A stretch of DNA of 21,981 nucleotides from Prevotella sp. CAG:1092 (GCA_000436915.1 HF994063.1:1-21981); one strand, 5' to 3'; counted from the first letter of the stretch, positions 1 through 7,303 are shown. Made by a program: numbers and translations. Notes: generated by a model from the letters alone, not told the origin.

Positions 1-42
1 AATATTTAATGCGTCGGCCCTGCGAAAGCATGCTTCGAGCGA

Positions 43-130
43 TTTATGCTTTCTATCAAATTTATCTTTGCTTACTGGCAAACGTATTTTTGCTTTCTGT
101 CAAATGTACGTTTGTTTACTATCAAATATA
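43..130. repeat. Four tandem imperfect 22-bp repeats
   Basis: Units lie at 43-64, 65-86, 87-108 and 109-130 with no spacer. The rough consensus is TTTTTGCTTtCTgTCAAATgTA. Each unit ends in CAAAnnTA (57-64, 79-86, 101-108, 123-130), which on the minus strand reads TAnnTTTG, the Bacteroidetes -7 box. On the plus strand TAnnTTTG also occurs at 63-70, 85-92 and 107-114. The unit junctions therefore form dyads of the type CAAA-N6-TTTG. A 22-bp period is not a multiple of three, so this is not a protein repeat. It lies beyond the 3' end of umuC, so the gene it may control would lie left of the window. An operator or iteron-like role is inference. Confidence 0.8.
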
Positions 131-137
131 TTCGTTT

Positions 138-159
138 TATATGATGAAATCATCATATA
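138..159. repeat. 22-bp dyad with 10-bp perfect arms
   Basis: TATATGATGA at 138-147 is the exact reverse complement of TCATCATATA at 150-159, with a 2-nt centre. It lies 11 bp beyond the umuC stop codon and 7 bp from the last 22-bp repeat. There is no T-run on either side and the arms are AT-rich, so a protein-binding dyad is more likely than a terminator. Confidence 0.6.
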
Positions 160-170
160 TCAGACAGCCA

Positions 171-1454
171 TTATTTGATTTCCATTATCTCGCACCACCT
201 TGTTGTAGGACATGAGCTTTTGAAGTCGTGCTTTATGGCATCGGCAAACTTTGTGCCTCGCGGATATTGTTGCGAAGACAGGATAACGGTTTCGGTACCA
301 TCCACCTTGTTTATTTTATCTACAGCTTTGTCGAGTTGCTGCATGTGGGCGTGGTGGGTGGCATCGAAGGTGAAGAGGTCGGGCTGGATGGCTGAGTTGG
401 GAATAACACCCATTAGTATTACTCCAGCACGCTTGTATTGAATATCCTTGCGGTAGATGCGCGAAAGGCAGACGGTAGCGGCTTTCACTATGTCGATAGT
501 TGAGGAAGATGGAGTGGGGAAGGCAACCTCTGTCATATTCCAATATTGCTCCAGCTCTGGGCGGAAGTGGTTGGAATCAATGAATACACCCACGATATGG
601 GCTACCGACTGCTGACGACGCAACTTCTCTGCACATCTTACTGCAAAGTTGGCAATATGAGTGCGCAAGGTGTCGTAATCGTTGATCATACCATCGAAGC
701 TACGACTGGTGCAGATGCTCTGCTTCTTGGTAGGAACATCATCGGGGATGCAATCTGTACCATTGAGCTCTTGCCATGTGCGCTCAATGACGATATTCTT
801 GAATGTAGAGCGCACCCATGAATCAGAGTGGCTGGCAAAGTCGTATGCTGTTTTTATTCCCATGGCAGTCATGCGAGAGGCATAGCGTCTGCCTATTCCC
901 CAAACTTCGTCGATAGGGTAGAGGGTTTCTGCTTTTGTGCGTCGCTGGTCGTTGTCTATGATGCAGCAATGATTATAACCTGGATATTTCTTTGCGAAAT
1001 GAGATGCCATTTTAGCCAATGTCTTGGTTGGAGCGATGCCGATGCTTAATGGCATGCCAACAGACTGCAAGACACGGTCGTGAAGCTCTTGTCCCCAAGA
1101 GGTGAGTTGGTCAAGACTGAAGCCATCGAGGATGGCAAAGGCTTCGTCGATGGAATAACGGAAACTCTGTGGCGACATCTTGCGGATGATAGACATTACG
1201 CGACCTGTGATTTCGCCATATAGCTCGTAGTTGGATGAGAATACAGCTATTTCGGTATTTGGAAACTGCTGCTTGAGTTGATAGTATGGTATGCCAGCTT
1301 TAATACCTAATTGTTTAGCCTCTTTGCTACGAGCCACCACGCAACCATCGTTGTTGGAGAGCACAACAACTGGTTTCCCCTCCAAGTCAGGACGGAAAAT
1401 ACGTTCACAACTAACATAGCAGTTGTCGCAATCGCAGATGGCATACCATTTCAT
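171..1454 (-). CDS. umuC: Y-family translesion DNA polymerase (UmuC, Pol V catalytic subunit)
   Basis: This is a 427-residue Y-family polymerase that copies past damaged template bases. Metal-binding Asp8 lies in the N-terminal motif, and the catalytic pair Asp103-Glu104 lies in SIDEAF at 101-106. The stretch NCYVSCERIFRPDL (11-24) is the UmuC N-terminal signature; Tyr13 corresponds to the steric-gate tyrosine that excludes ribonucleotides. Length matches the UmuC family (about 420) rather than DinB (about 350). The ATG at 1454 is 4 nt after the umuD stop, so the two are translationally linked. In E. coli UmuC works with cleaved UmuD' and RecA; the same is inferred here. Identification is firm from the motifs and from the umuD neighbour. 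Confidence 0.95.
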   Translation of the reverse strand: MKWYAICDCDNCYVSCERIFRPDLEGKPVVVLSNNDGCVVARSKEAKQLGIKAGIPYYQLKQQFPNTEIAVFSSNYELYGEITGRVMSIIRKMSPQSFRYSIDEAFAILDGFSLDQLTSWGQELHDRVLQSVGMPLSIGIAPTKTLAKMASHFAKKYPGYNHCCIIDNDQRRTKAETLYPIDEVWGIGRRYASRMTAMGIKTAYDFASHSDSWVRSTFKNIVIERTWQELNGTDCIPDDVPTKKQSICTSRSFDGMINDYDTLRTHIANFAVRCAEKLRRQQSVAHIVGVFIDSNHFRPELEQYWNMTEVAFPTPSSSTIDIVKAATVCLSRIYRKDIQYKRAGVILMGVIPNSAIQPDLFTFDATHHAHMQQLDKAVDKINKVDGTETVILSSQQYPRGTKFADAIKHDFKSSCPTTRWCEIMEIK

Positions 1455-1458
1455 GCAG

Positions 1459-1896
1459 TTATCGTCTCCATTGTTTTATTGTCCATACCACTACACCCCA
1501 CACACGGAAGTTGTCGTCGGCATCTATTCTAATAGGTGAATAGTTGGGGTTGGCAGGCTTTAGTTCTATATATCCTTCGTCTTTATGGCTGAGGCTTAGG
1601 TATTTTATGGTGAACTCGCCATTGACATAAGCCACTATGATATCGCCATCTATGGGCTGTAGAGAACGGTCGATGACAGCGATATCGCCATCGCAGATAC
1701 CAGCTTCAATCATAGAGTCGCCCGAAACACGACCATAGAAGGTGGCTTCTGGATTCTTTATCAAGTCGTGGTTGAAGTCGAGACTATCGTGTAGATAATC
1801 TTCGGCAGGACTTGGGAAACCAGCCTTTATAGTTGGTGCTAAAGAAAGGGCGAGCTTACTTGCGAAGTCGCCCTTTAGAAGAGTAAGTTTAGTCAT
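1459..1896 (-). CDS. umuD: UmuD-like self-cleaving SOS protein (S24 peptidase family)
   Basis: This 145-residue protein has the LexA/UmuD fold. With the ATG at 1896, the cleavage site is Ala25-Gly26 (in AGFPSPAEDY), the nucleophile is Ser61 (in GDSM) and the general base is Lys98 (in FTIKYL). The Ser-Lys spacing of 37 equals that of E. coli UmuD (Ser60, Lys97). There is no N-terminal DNA-binding domain, which separates it from LexA. A TTG four codons upstream (1908) is in frame, but the ATG gives the family-like N-terminus. RecA-stimulated self-cleavage would yield UmuD', the Pol V partner (family knowledge). It lies 20 bp after the SIMPL gene and 4 bp before umuC, suggesting one transcript. 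Confidence 0.92.
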   Translation of the reverse strand: MTKLTLLKGDFASKLALSLAPTIKAGFPSPAEDYLHDSLDFNHDLIKNPEATFYGRVSGDSMIEAGICDGDIAVIDRSLQPIDGDIIVAYVNGEFTIKYLSLSHKDEGYIELKPANPNYSPIRIDADDNFRVWGVVVWTIKQWRR

Positions 1897-1905
1897 TTGT
1901 GTTCT

Positions 1906-1913
1906 CAAAAATA
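1906..1913 (-). promoter_or_regulatory. Possible -7 box just upstream of umuD
   Basis: On the minus strand this reads TATTTTTG, an exact TAnnTTTG. It lies about 10 nt before the umuD ATG and no -33 TTTG is visible at the normal spacing. A promoter here would leave almost no leader, so a chance match is quite possible. Confidence 0.25.
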
Positions 1914-1916
1914 GTT

Positions 1917-2624
1917 TTAATCTTTGAGAGAGTAGGTGATGGTTGTTACCACTCTTACCTTTTTAATATAAGGAGTGTTGGCATCACGGTCGTCGATAGA
2001 GAACTGACCTTGGTCAGCCTTTGTGATTTTGTTGAGCTTGCTGTTGCTATTTGTTGCAAACTCCTGTGCTGTAGCCTCGGCATTCTTTATCGCCTCTTGC
2101 ATCATCTGTGGTTTCATCTTTTTGAAGCCCACATATTCGTAGGTGATACGGTTCTCATATCCTCCATCCAGCACAGCCACACCCTGCTTGAGCAATTCTC
2201 CCTGCTTAGCCATGATGCTACGCACAAGCTTCACGTTCTGCGAGGTTACGGTTATGGTAGATGTGATGTTGTAGCGGAAACCACGGTTGTTGTTGCTGTA
2301 TTGGTCGGCATTGAGGTCGATGACAACAGGGGCGTTGACATTTATCTCATCGTCCTTGATGCCATGCTGCTTCAAGAACGCCTTGACCTTTGCAGTAGTG
2401 GTGTTGATGCGTTGGTATAGCTCTGGCAGATCGTTGCCAAGTTCCTTAGTAGGTATTGGCCACGTCACTTTGTCTGCTTCTACCTCCTTTTCAGCCAAGC
2501 CTTTTACTGTGACATTTCTGTCTTTATTGGCAAAATCGTCGATACCCCACTTGATGCAGAGACCTAAGAAAGCAATACTCACAGCCAAAATAGCTGCTTG
2601 TAGTAATTTCATATCAATTTTCAT
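1917..2624 (-). CDS. SIMPL-domain (DUF541) membrane-anchored protein
   Basis: This 235-residue protein has one N-terminal hydrophobic segment (about 7-24) followed by a soluble region exported to the periplasm. That region opens with RNVTVKGLAEKEVEADKVTW, the typical start of SIMPL/DUF541 proteins (relatives of E. coli YggE and Brucella BP26), and ends with the characteristic VRVVTTITYSL strand. The molecular role of the family is unclear; YggE has been linked to oxidative stress. A second Met at residue 5 could also be the start. It is the first gene before umuD on the same strand, 20 bp apart, so it may be co-transcribed with umuDC. Family assignment is good; function is not known. Confidence 0.82.
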   Translation of the reverse strand: MKIDMKLLQAAILAVSIAFLGLCIKWGIDDFANKDRNVTVKGLAEKEVEADKVTWPIPTKELGNDLPELYQRINTTTAKVKAFLKQHGIKDDEINVNAPVVIDLNADQYSNNNRGFRYNITSTITVTSQNVKLVRSIMAKQGELLKQGVAVLDGGYENRITYEYVGFKKMKPQMMQEAIKNAEATAQEFATNSNSKLNKITKADQGQFSIDDRDANTPYIKKVRVVTTITYSLKD

Positions 2625-2656
2625 AGCTCAATATCTTTATATGGTTTATTAATACG

Positions 2657-2664
2657 CAAATATA
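2657..2664 (-). promoter_or_regulatory. -7 promoter box for the SIMPL-umuD-umuC unit
   Basis: The minus strand reads TATATTTGCG, an exact TAnnTTTG followed by GC, as in other promoters of this window. It is 33 nt before the SIMPL ATG at 2624. No convincing -33 TTTG is seen. Confidence 0.45.
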
Positions 2665-2749
2665 CATATTATATTTCAACTATGAGAGATATTTAATTTG
2701 ATTTAAGAAAAAAACATTGATTATTCCGCCTTGTTTGACTTATTAGTTG

Positions 2750-2757
2750 TAACTTTG
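2750..2757 (+). promoter_or_regulatory. -7 promoter box for the fucose synthase gene
   Basis: TAACTTTG followed by CAC matches the Bacteroidetes -7 consensus and lies 25 nt before the ATG at 2782. A TTG at 2731-2733 and TTTG at 2734-2737 are nearer than the usual 19-21 nt, so the -33 element is uncertain. Confidence 0.55.
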
Positions 2758-2781
2758 CACCCAATAATTCAATAGGCAATT

Positions 2782-3990
2782 ATGTTAGATAAGAATGCAA
2801 AAATTTATGTAGCAGGTCATCATGGTTTAGTTGGCTCTGCTATTTGGGCAAATCTTAAAGCTCGCGGGTATAACAATTTGATAGGTAGAAGTCATCGAGA
2901 ATTAGACCTTACTAATGAAGTGGCAGTAAAAGAATTTTTCGATAAAGAACAGCCAGATGCCGTAGTACTGGCTGCTGCGTTTGTTGGAGGTATTATGGCT
3001 AATTCGCTATATCGTGCCGACTTCCTGATGCAGAATATGAAGATGCAATGTAATGTTATTTCTAACGCCTATTCGCATGGTGTTAAGAAGTTGCTCTTCT
3101 TGGGCTCTACATGTATATATCCTAAGAATGCTCCTCAGCCAATGAAGGAGGATGCGCTTCTTACTTCAGAACTCGAATATACCAATGAGGAATATGCTAT
3201 TGCCAAGATTGCAGGATTGAAGATGTGTGAATCTTACAATCTGCAGTATGGTACAAACTATATCGCCGTTATGCCAACCAATTTGTATGGTCCTAACGAC
3301 AATTTCCATCTTGAGAACTCGCATGTAATGCCAGCCATGATGCGTAAGATATATCTCGCAAAGTTGCTCCACGACGACAACTGGCAGGCTATTCGTGTGG
3401 ATATGGACAAGCGTCCAATAAATCCTACCGACAAGCTACGTGCTATTATCGGTGAAGGTAATGTGGATGGTAGCAACGACAAGGAGCGCATATTGAAAGC
3501 GTTGGCTTATTATGGTATTGAGAATAATAAGGTTACGCTTTGGGGTACAGGTAGCCCATTGCGCGAATTCCTTTGGAGTGAAGATATGGCTGATGCCAGC
3601 GTTCACGTGTTGTTGAATGTCGACTTTAGCGATGTTATCGGTATTGAGAAATATTCTTCTGTATTCTATGGTGCAAAGACAGATGGCGCTGTAGATAGAA
3701 ACAACTCAGAGGGTCGTGGCGGTGCTATTCCATCGTTGGGCGAAATCAGAAACTGTCATATCAATGTTGGTACAGGCAAGGAACTTACTATCAAGGCTTT
3801 GGCACAACTCGTTGTTGAGGCTGTAGGCTTCGAGGGTGAAGTGGTTTGGGATGCTACCAAGCCTGACGGCACACCACGTAAGCTTATTGATGTAAGCAAG
3901 CTACATTCTTTGGGTTGGACACACAAGGTTGAGATAGAAGACGGTGTGAAGAAACTCTTTGAGTGGTACCAAGACAGTTTGAAGGCGTAA
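2782..3990 (+). CDS. fcl: GDP-L-fucose synthase (GDP-4-keto-6-deoxymannose epimerase/reductase)
   Basis: This extended short-chain dehydrogenase makes GDP-L-fucose from GDP-4-keto-6-deoxy-D-mannose for capsule or glycan synthesis. The NADP-binding Gly motif is at 12-18 (GHHGLVG). The catalytic set Ser109, Cys111, Tyr138, Lys142 and His181 corresponds to E. coli Ser107, Cys109, Tyr136, Lys140 and His179. At 402 residues it is longer than the E. coli enzyme (321). The extra length lies in two inserts: about 197-245 (rich in charged residues, before the KVTLWGTGSPLREF block) and about 290-320. It has its own promoter. The usual partner gmd is not in the window, so the substrate must come from a distant gene. 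Confidence 0.93.
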   Translation: MLDKNAKIYVAGHHGLVGSAIWANLKARGYNNLIGRSHRELDLTNEVAVKEFFDKEQPDAVVLAAAFVGGIMANSLYRADFLMQNMKMQCNVISNAYSHGVKKLLFLGSTCIYPKNAPQPMKEDALLTSELEYTNEEYAIAKIAGLKMCESYNLQYGTNYIAVMPTNLYGPNDNFHLENSHVMPAMMRKIYLAKLLHDDNWQAIRVDMDKRPINPTDKLRAIIGEGNVDGSNDKERILKALAYYGIENNKVTLWGTGSPLREFLWSEDMADASVHVLLNVDFSDVIGIEKYSSVFYGAKTDGAVDRNNSEGRGGAIPSLGEIRNCHINVGTGKELTIKALAQLVVEAVGFEGEVVWDATKPDGTPRKLIDVSKLHSLGWTHKVEIEDGVKKLFEWYQDSLKA

Positions 3991-4029
3991 GCCTCGATAC
4001 TTGACTTGGGATAATTTAACATCTTGAAA

Positions 4030-4063
4030 ATAGCAGTTTCCTACTGAAAGTAGGGGCTGTTAT
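4030..4063 (+). terminator. Imperfect hairpin after fcl, possible terminator
   Basis: Arms 4030-4036 and 4057-4063 pair (one G-U), followed by an internal loop (TTT opposite GG) and a 5-bp stem CCTAC/GTAGG with loop TGAAA. The trailing sequence TCTTAAAAA has no clear T-run. It sits between the fcl stop and the purH promoter, which fits a transcript end. Confidence 0.4.
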
Positions 4064-4075
4064 CTTAAAAATGTG

Positions 4076-4083
4076 TAACTTTG
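4076..4083 (+). promoter_or_regulatory. -7 promoter box for the IMP cyclohydrolase gene
   Basis: TAACTTTG followed by CACA is the same extended box as upstream of fcl. It lies 67 nt before the chosen ATG at 4150. No TTTG is found 19-21 nt upstream. Confidence 0.55.
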
Positions 4084-4149
4084 CACATTGCAAACCAATA
4101 GATGAGGAGTTGCTCCCTCATTTTAAACAATAATTGTATACAATTTTTT

Positions 4150-4743
4150 ATGGCTGAAACAAAAAAGATTAAGACTGCGTTGGTGTCAGTCTTCCACAAG
4201 GATGGTCTTGATGAGCTCCTTGCAAAGTTGAACGCTGAAGGCGTAAAGTTCCTTTCTACAGGAGGTACACAGAAGTTTATCGAATCTTTGGGCTATGAAT
4301 GTCAGGCTGTTGAGAGCCTCACAACCTATCCTTCAATCTTGGGTGGTCGCGTAAAAACTCTTCACCCAAAGATTTTTGGAGGTATCTTGGCTCGTCGCGA
4401 CAACGAAGGCGATGTTGATCAGATGGCTCAGTATGAGATTCCTGGTATCGACCTCGTTATCGTAGACCTCTACCCATTCGAGCAGACAGTAGCAAGTGGC
4501 GCTTCTGAGGCTGACATCATCGAGAAGATTGACATCGGTGGTATCTCGCTCATCCGTGCTGGAGCAAAGAACTTCAAGGATGTTGTCATCGTGCCAAGCA
4601 AGGCAGAGTATGGCGTATTGCTCGACATCCTTAACAAGAAGGGTGCAGAAACCGATATCGAAGACCGCAAAATGTTTGCGGCTCGTGCGTTCGGTGTAAG
4701 CAGTCACTATGATACCGCTATTCACGAGTGGTTCGTGAAGTAA
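4150..4743 (+). CDS. purH: IMP cyclohydrolase, single-domain PurH (no AICAR transformylase domain)
   Basis: This 197-residue protein closes the purine ring, converting FAICAR to IMP. It contains the MGS-like IMP cyclohydrolase domain: STGGT at about 36-40, GGRVKTLHPKIFGGIL, DLYPF, and IDIGGISLIRAGAKN. Common bacterial PurH is about 510-530 residues, with AICAR transformylase after residue about 200. Here the protein stops after HEWFVK, where the linker to the second domain would begin, and no remnant follows in the 107 bp before mreB. The ATG at 4150 is preferred to an in-frame ATG at 4102, because it gives the family N-terminus (KTALVSVFHKDGL). A separate transformylase gene elsewhere is inferred. 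The alternative, a truncation, is less likely because the end is clean. Confidence 0.88.
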   Translation: MAETKKIKTALVSVFHKDGLDELLAKLNAEGVKFLSTGGTQKFIESLGYECQAVESLTTYPSILGGRVKTLHPKIFGGILARRDNEGDVDQMAQYEIPGIDLVIVDLYPFEQTVASGASEADIIEKIDIGGISLIRAGAKNFKDVVIVPSKAEYGVLLDILNKKGAETDIEDRKMFAARAFGVSSHYDTAIHEWFVK

Positions 4744-4755
4744 GATTGAAGATTT

Positions 4756-4792
4756 GAGAATCGATTAGGTCGGAGTGGCATAATCGATTCTC
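4756..4792. repeat. Strong hairpin between purH and mreB
   Basis: GAGAATCGATTA at 4756-4767 is the exact reverse complement of TAATCGATTCTC at 4781-4792, with a 13-nt loop. The stem can extend through T54-A94 and, past a 2-nt bulge, GAAG (4748-4751) with CTTC (4795-4798). No T-run follows, so it is not a canonical terminator. It may be an RNA-processing or attenuation element controlling read-through from purH into the mre genes. Confidence 0.6.
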
Positions 4793-4850
4793 GACTTCTC
4801 GACAATACTTCGTTTCATTATTACAACAATAAAAAACAGTTTCAATTTCA

Positions 4851-5873
4851 ATGGGATTTTTCTCTTTTATTCAAGAAATAGCAATGGACCTTGGTACTGC
4901 TAACACCATCATCATTAGCGATGATAAGATAGTAGTAGACGAGCCTTCCGTTGTAGCACTTGACCGTCGTACCGACAAGATGATTGCTGTTGGTCAGAAG
5001 GCAAAGATGATGTACGAGAAGACACACGACAACATTCGTACTATTCGTCCTTTGCGTGATGGTGTTATCGCCGACTTTACTGCCTGCGAGCAGATGATGC
5101 GCGGCTTGATAAAGATGGTTCATACAGGTAGTCGCCTGTTCTCGCCATCTTTGCGTATGGTTATTGGTGTTCCTTCAGGTTCTACCGAAGTTGAGCTTCG
5201 TGCCGTTCGCGACTCTGCAGAGCATGCTGATGGTCGTGATGTATATCTGATTTTCGAACCTATGGCAGCAGCTATCGGCATTGGTATCGACGTAGAAGCA
5301 CCAGAGGGCAACATGATTGTTGATATCGGTGGTGGTAGCACCGAGATTGCTGTTATCTCTTTGGGTGGTATCGTTAGCAACAACTCTATTCGTGTTGCAG
5401 GCGACGACCTTACAGCAGATATTCAGGAATATATGAGCCGTCAGCACAATGTAAAGGTCAGCGAGCGTATGGCAGAGCGTATTAAGATTCACGTAGGTTC
5501 TGCACTTACCGATCTTGGCGATGAGGCTCCTGAGGATTACATTGTACATGGTCCTAACCGTATTACAGCCCTTCCTATGGAGGTTCCTGTATGCTATCAG
5601 GAAATTGCACATTGCCTTGATAAGACTGTTGCAAAGATTGAGAATGCTGTGCTCTCAGCTCTTGAGAACACACCACCTGAGCTCTATGCCGATATCGTGA
5701 AGAATGGTATCTATCTTAGTGGTGGTGGTGCTTTGCTTCGTGGTCTCGACAAGCGTTTGCAGGATAAGATTAATATTCCTTTCCATATTGCCGAAGATCC
5801 ATTGCACAGTGTAGCTAAGGGTGCAGGTATAGCTCTCAAGAATGTCGACAGATTCTCGTTCTTGATGCGTTAG
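4851..5873 (+). CDS. mreB: Rod shape-determining protein MreB (bacterial actin)
   Basis: This 340-residue actin-fold ATPase forms membrane-attached filaments that guide side-wall synthesis. Phosphate-1 loop DLGTAN is at 13-18, phosphate-2 loop DIGGGSTE at 158-165, and the adenosine motif LSGGGALLRG near 288-297. Length is typical (about 340-347). The N-terminus FFSFIQEIAMDLGTAN carries the short hydrophobic stretch expected for membrane contact. It opens the elongation cluster: mreC starts 1 nt after its stop. No exact -7 box lies in the 107 bp upstream, so transcription may come from the purH promoter, subject to the hairpin at 4756-4792. Confidence 0.97.
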   Translation: MGFFSFIQEIAMDLGTANTIIISDDKIVVDEPSVVALDRRTDKMIAVGQKAKMMYEKTHDNIRTIRPLRDGVIADFTACEQMMRGLIKMVHTGSRLFSPSLRMVIGVPSGSTEVELRAVRDSAEHADGRDVYLIFEPMAAAIGIGIDVEAPEGNMIVDIGGGSTEIAVISLGGIVSNNSIRVAGDDLTADIQEYMSRQHNVKVSERMAERIKIHVGSALTDLGDEAPEDYIVHGPNRITALPMEVPVCYQEIAHCLDKTVAKIENAVLSALENTPPELYADIVKNGIYLSGGGALLRGLDKRLQDKINIPFHIAEDPLHSVAKGAGIALKNVDRFSFLMR

Positions 5874-5874
5874 T

Positions 5875-6735
5875 ATGCGAAATCTTATAGCATTTATTAC
5901 AAAAAATTACCATTGGTTCCTCTTCTTGTTGCTTGAGGTCGTTGGCTTTGTGCTACTCTTTAAGTATAATAGCTATCAGGGTAGTGCGTGGCTTTCTACT
6001 GCCAATGCCCTAACAGGCAAGGCTTACGAGATAGACTCCGAGGTGGAGGCTTATTTCTCGTTGAAAGACCTGAATACAGAGCTTACTAAGCGTAACATAT
6101 ACCTTGAGCAACAAGTAGAGAGCTTGGGCAATAAACTCTTGGCGACAAAGGCTGATAGCGCCATGGCAAAGCAAAAGCAGATAGCTCAGCTTTCTGCTTA
6201 TAAACTTATATCTGCCAAGGTTGTCAGCAATACCGTAAACAAGCGCGATAACTTTATCACTATCGACCGTGGACGTGTGGATGGTGTGAAAGATGGTATG
6301 GGTGTGGTAGCAGGAACAGGCGTCGTAGGTATCGTTTATCTTACGTCTGATCATTATTCTGTTGTTATCCCAGTATTGAGTTCTAAGTCGAGCATCAGCT
6401 GTTCGCTGCAAGGTAGAGGATATTTTGGCTATCTGCATTGGACGGGTGGTAGTCCTCGCTATGCTTGGCTTGATGATGTGCCACGTCATGCTACCTTCCG
6501 ACTATATGATAAGGTAGTTACTAATGGTTATTCTGCGGTATTCCCATCAGGTGTTCTTGTCGGCAAGGTGTTGCATGTATACAATTCTCCCGATGGCTTG
6601 GCTTATCGCGTGCAGGTGGAACTGGCAACCGACTTTGCTAAGTTGCGCGATGTTTGCGTGATAGACAATGCTCTTTTGGAAGAACAACTTGATGTGGTGC
6701 GTGCTGCAAGAGATTCTATGAAGTTAAAAGAATGA
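5875..6735 (+). CDS. mreC: Rod shape-determining protein MreC
   Basis: This is a 286-residue bitopic inner-membrane protein. A transmembrane helix at about 13-30 is followed by a coiled coil at about 60-100, then a beta-rich periplasmic domain with motifs typical of the family (KRDNFITIDRGRVDGVKDGM; GVLVGKV). In the elongasome MreC binds and activates PBP2. It starts one nucleotide after mreB and ends 17 nt before mreD. Length fits Bacteroidetes MreC. No unusual features are seen. Confidence 0.94.
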   Translation: MRNLIAFITKNYHWFLFLLLEVVGFVLLFKYNSYQGSAWLSTANALTGKAYEIDSEVEAYFSLKDLNTELTKRNIYLEQQVESLGNKLLATKADSAMAKQKQIAQLSAYKLISAKVVSNTVNKRDNFITIDRGRVDGVKDGMGVVAGTGVVGIVYLTSDHYSVVIPVLSSKSSISCSLQGRGYFGYLHWTGGSPRYAWLDDVPRHATFRLYDKVVTNGYSAVFPSGVLVGKVLHVYNSPDGLAYRVQVELATDFAKLRDVCVIDNALLEEQLDVVRAARDSMKLKE

Positions 6736-6752
6736 TAAAGTAGGGATAGAAT

Positions 6753-7253
6753 ATGAATATGAATTTTGTATCACAGATACTATTATGCCTCGTTCTACTT
6801 ATAGTTCAGGCATTGGTACTGAATAATATCCATCTATTTGGCTTTGCTACCCCTCTGTTGTATGTGTATACTGTGATATGTATGCGCCGCAACTTTCCAA
6901 GATGGGCTGCGCTTGTCATCTCTTTTCTTTTAGGGCTTGGCATCGACATATTCTCCAACACTCCTGGTGTTGCTGCATGTTCGCTCACATTGCTGGCTTT
7001 TGTACAACCATTGTTGCTTTCGTTGTTCTTGCCTCGCGATAGTGCCGACGACTTCTTGCCTACCATCTATTCGCTTGGCGTGGCAAAATATATCAACTAT
7101 GCTTTTATTGCTACATTATTATATTGTGTAGTGTTCTATACTCTCGAAATGTTCAATTTCTTTAATTGGATATTGTGGCTTGAATGCGTAGGTGGCAGCA
7201 CGTTGATAACTCTGCTCATACTTGTCGTTGTAGACAATATGAGAAGGAAATAG
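6753..7253 (+). CDS. mreD: Rod shape-determining protein MreD
   Basis: This 166-residue protein is almost entirely hydrophobic, with five to six predicted membrane helices (for example about 6-25, 50-66 and 70-90, and a long pair at about 107-135 and 143-162). The loop between the second and third helices contains GLGIDIFSNTPG, matching the conserved G-x-x-x-D of MreD. MreD helps MreC regulate the PBP2-RodA synthase. Sequence conservation in the family is low, so the call rests on the hydropathy pattern and its place between mreC and the PBP2 gene. A second Met at residue 3 could also be the start. Confidence 0.9.
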   Translation: MNMNFVSQILLCLVLLIVQALVLNNIHLFGFATPLLYVYTVICMRRNFPRWAALVISFLLGLGIDIFSNTPGVAACSLTLLAFVQPLLLSLFLPRDSADDFLPTIYSLGVAKYINYAFIATLLYCVVFYTLEMFNFFNWILWLECVGGSTLITLLILVVVDNMRRK

Positions 7254-7303
7254 CCTATTAGTTTTTCTACAAAAACACATATAATTTATACAATTCAGCC
7301 AAC

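Noticed and set aside
43..130. CRISPR array
   Set aside because: Units are directly tandem with no unique spacers, and no cas gene is nearby.
9..215. Plus-strand open frame of 68 codons across the 22-bp array
   Set aside because: It runs through non-coding repeats whose period is not a multiple of three, ends inside umuC antisense, and resembles no protein.
1899..2420. Plus-strand 173-codon frame opposite the SIMPL gene
   Set aside because: It lies entirely antisense to a gene with clear family motifs; its translation has a shadow-like composition and no recognisable domain.
4102..4149. 16-codon N-terminal extension of purH
   Set aside because: The extension is not family-like (Cys/Asn/Leu-rich), while the ATG at 4150 gives the usual PurH N-terminus.
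4756..4792. Rho-independent terminator after purH
   Set aside because: The stem is strong but neither side has a T-run, so it is listed only as a hairpin.
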